The notes beneath the pieces were generated by a model. That model saw only the letters and a program-made list of their open reading frames with translations, did not search any database and was not told where the DNA came from. This document shows, piece after piece, positions 32,220 to 32,419 of a DNA stretch of 32,419 nucleotides. The stretch spans positions 1 through 32,419 of the IMG/VR virus record IMGVR_UViG_3300043464_001543; one strand, given 5' to 3'. A program made the position numbers and the translations under genes. Within the stretch, counting starts at the first letter, position 1. Every line of letters starts with the position of its first letter. Origin of the DNA: a virus.

Positions 32220-32419
32220 TTAAGGGGTATAAGTCCAGTTTTTCGGAACTAATATAGCATTTATTTCTGCTGCTGTTAAATTATCTAATCCTGGATTACC
32301 TGTCAATGTAACATTTTGTATTGTTGATGCTGTTCCTAAACTAGTTAATAATTCAAGAATAGCATCTCTTTGTAAACTTCCAACAGGAGTTACAACACTA
32401 AATCTTAAACCAGGTAAAA
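32220..32419 (-). CDS. C-terminal end of a fibre- or repeat-like protein, cut by the window edge
   Basis: An open frame enters from the right edge and stops at TAA (32222-32220). The visible 65 or so residues include VTPVGSLQRDAILELLTSLG, then TIQNVTLTGNPGLDNLTAAE and the end AILVPKNWTYTP. The ending 'L..NP.l..Lt..e...a..k.Wt.tp' resembles the closing part of leucine-rich-repeat (BspA-type) or fibre proteins of Bacteroidota phages. The real length and function lie outside the window. Confidence 0.6.
   Translation of the reverse strand, partial: LPGLRFSVVTPVGSLQRDAILELLTSLGTASTIQNVTLTGNPGLDNLTAAEINAILVPKNWTYTP

Noticed and set aside
1-32419. tRNA genes, CRISPR arrays, insertion sequences, integrase or att sites
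   Set aside because: I saw no cloverleaf, regular spaced repeats, transposase or recombinase sequence. The coding tiling leaves no gap large enough for most of these.

Overview
This window is a late (structural, packaging and lysis) block of a tailed phage that closely resembles the crAss-like phages (Crassvirales) of Bacteroidota. Every supportable gene lies on the minus strand, so transcription runs from high to low coordinates. Composition is strongly AT-rich, starts lack Shine-Dalgarno sequences and often have A-rich leaders, and gene overlaps of the TAATG/ATGA type are common; all of this fits a Bacteroidota host. The assignment rests on recognisable family sequence and gene order (nuclease, TerL, portal, scaffold-like protein, major capsid, small adaptors, IHF-like protein, ring-like proteins, giant tail protein). 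It does not rest on a database search. Abundant cysteine-rich fibre-like proteins and a DUF6321-like peptide suggest an environmental rather than classical gut lineage, but that is inference.

Layout in transcription order. (1) 32419-32016: the end of a cut fibre/repeat-like gene and a small Trp-rich protein. (2) 31963-30473: a putative lysis cassette (membrane-anchored coiled coil, holin-like protein, beta-repeat protein, C40-type endolysin, small basic protein) closed by a terminator. (3) 30361-27700: small helical, winged-helix, IHF-like, zinc-binding and PD-(D/E)XK nuclease genes leading to the terminase. (4) 27700-19724: TerL, portal, scaffold-like protein and major capsid protein, with a terminator after the capsid gene. 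(5) 19647-15820: a conserved virion-associated protein, six small mostly Lys-rich proteins (three of them under 60 aa), a connector-like protein and a Dps-like protein. (6) 15757-7918: an abundant-looking structural protein in its own transcription unit, a conserved structural protein, a zinc-binding protein, a 957-aa Cys-rich repeat protein and two fibre proteins, closed by a terminator. (7) 7806-1: an IHF/HU-like protein, two ring-like proteins, the 1818-aa tail (muzzle/stabilisation-like) protein and the first 21 codons of the next gene.

Points that go beyond routine annotation: a recurrent promoter-like element (TTGnnn, 16-17 bp, TATATT) at several transcription-unit borders; hairpin terminators placed just before the next start codon, suggesting partial termination to set protein ratios; a Dps-like protein that keeps the spacing of most ferroxidase ligands; a dense cluster of small basic proteins including an EF-hand-like loop; and two hydrophobic segments in the middle of the giant tail protein.

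No stretch of more than 300 bases lacks a gene. I saw no tRNA, rRNA, CRISPR array, insertion sequence or integrase.
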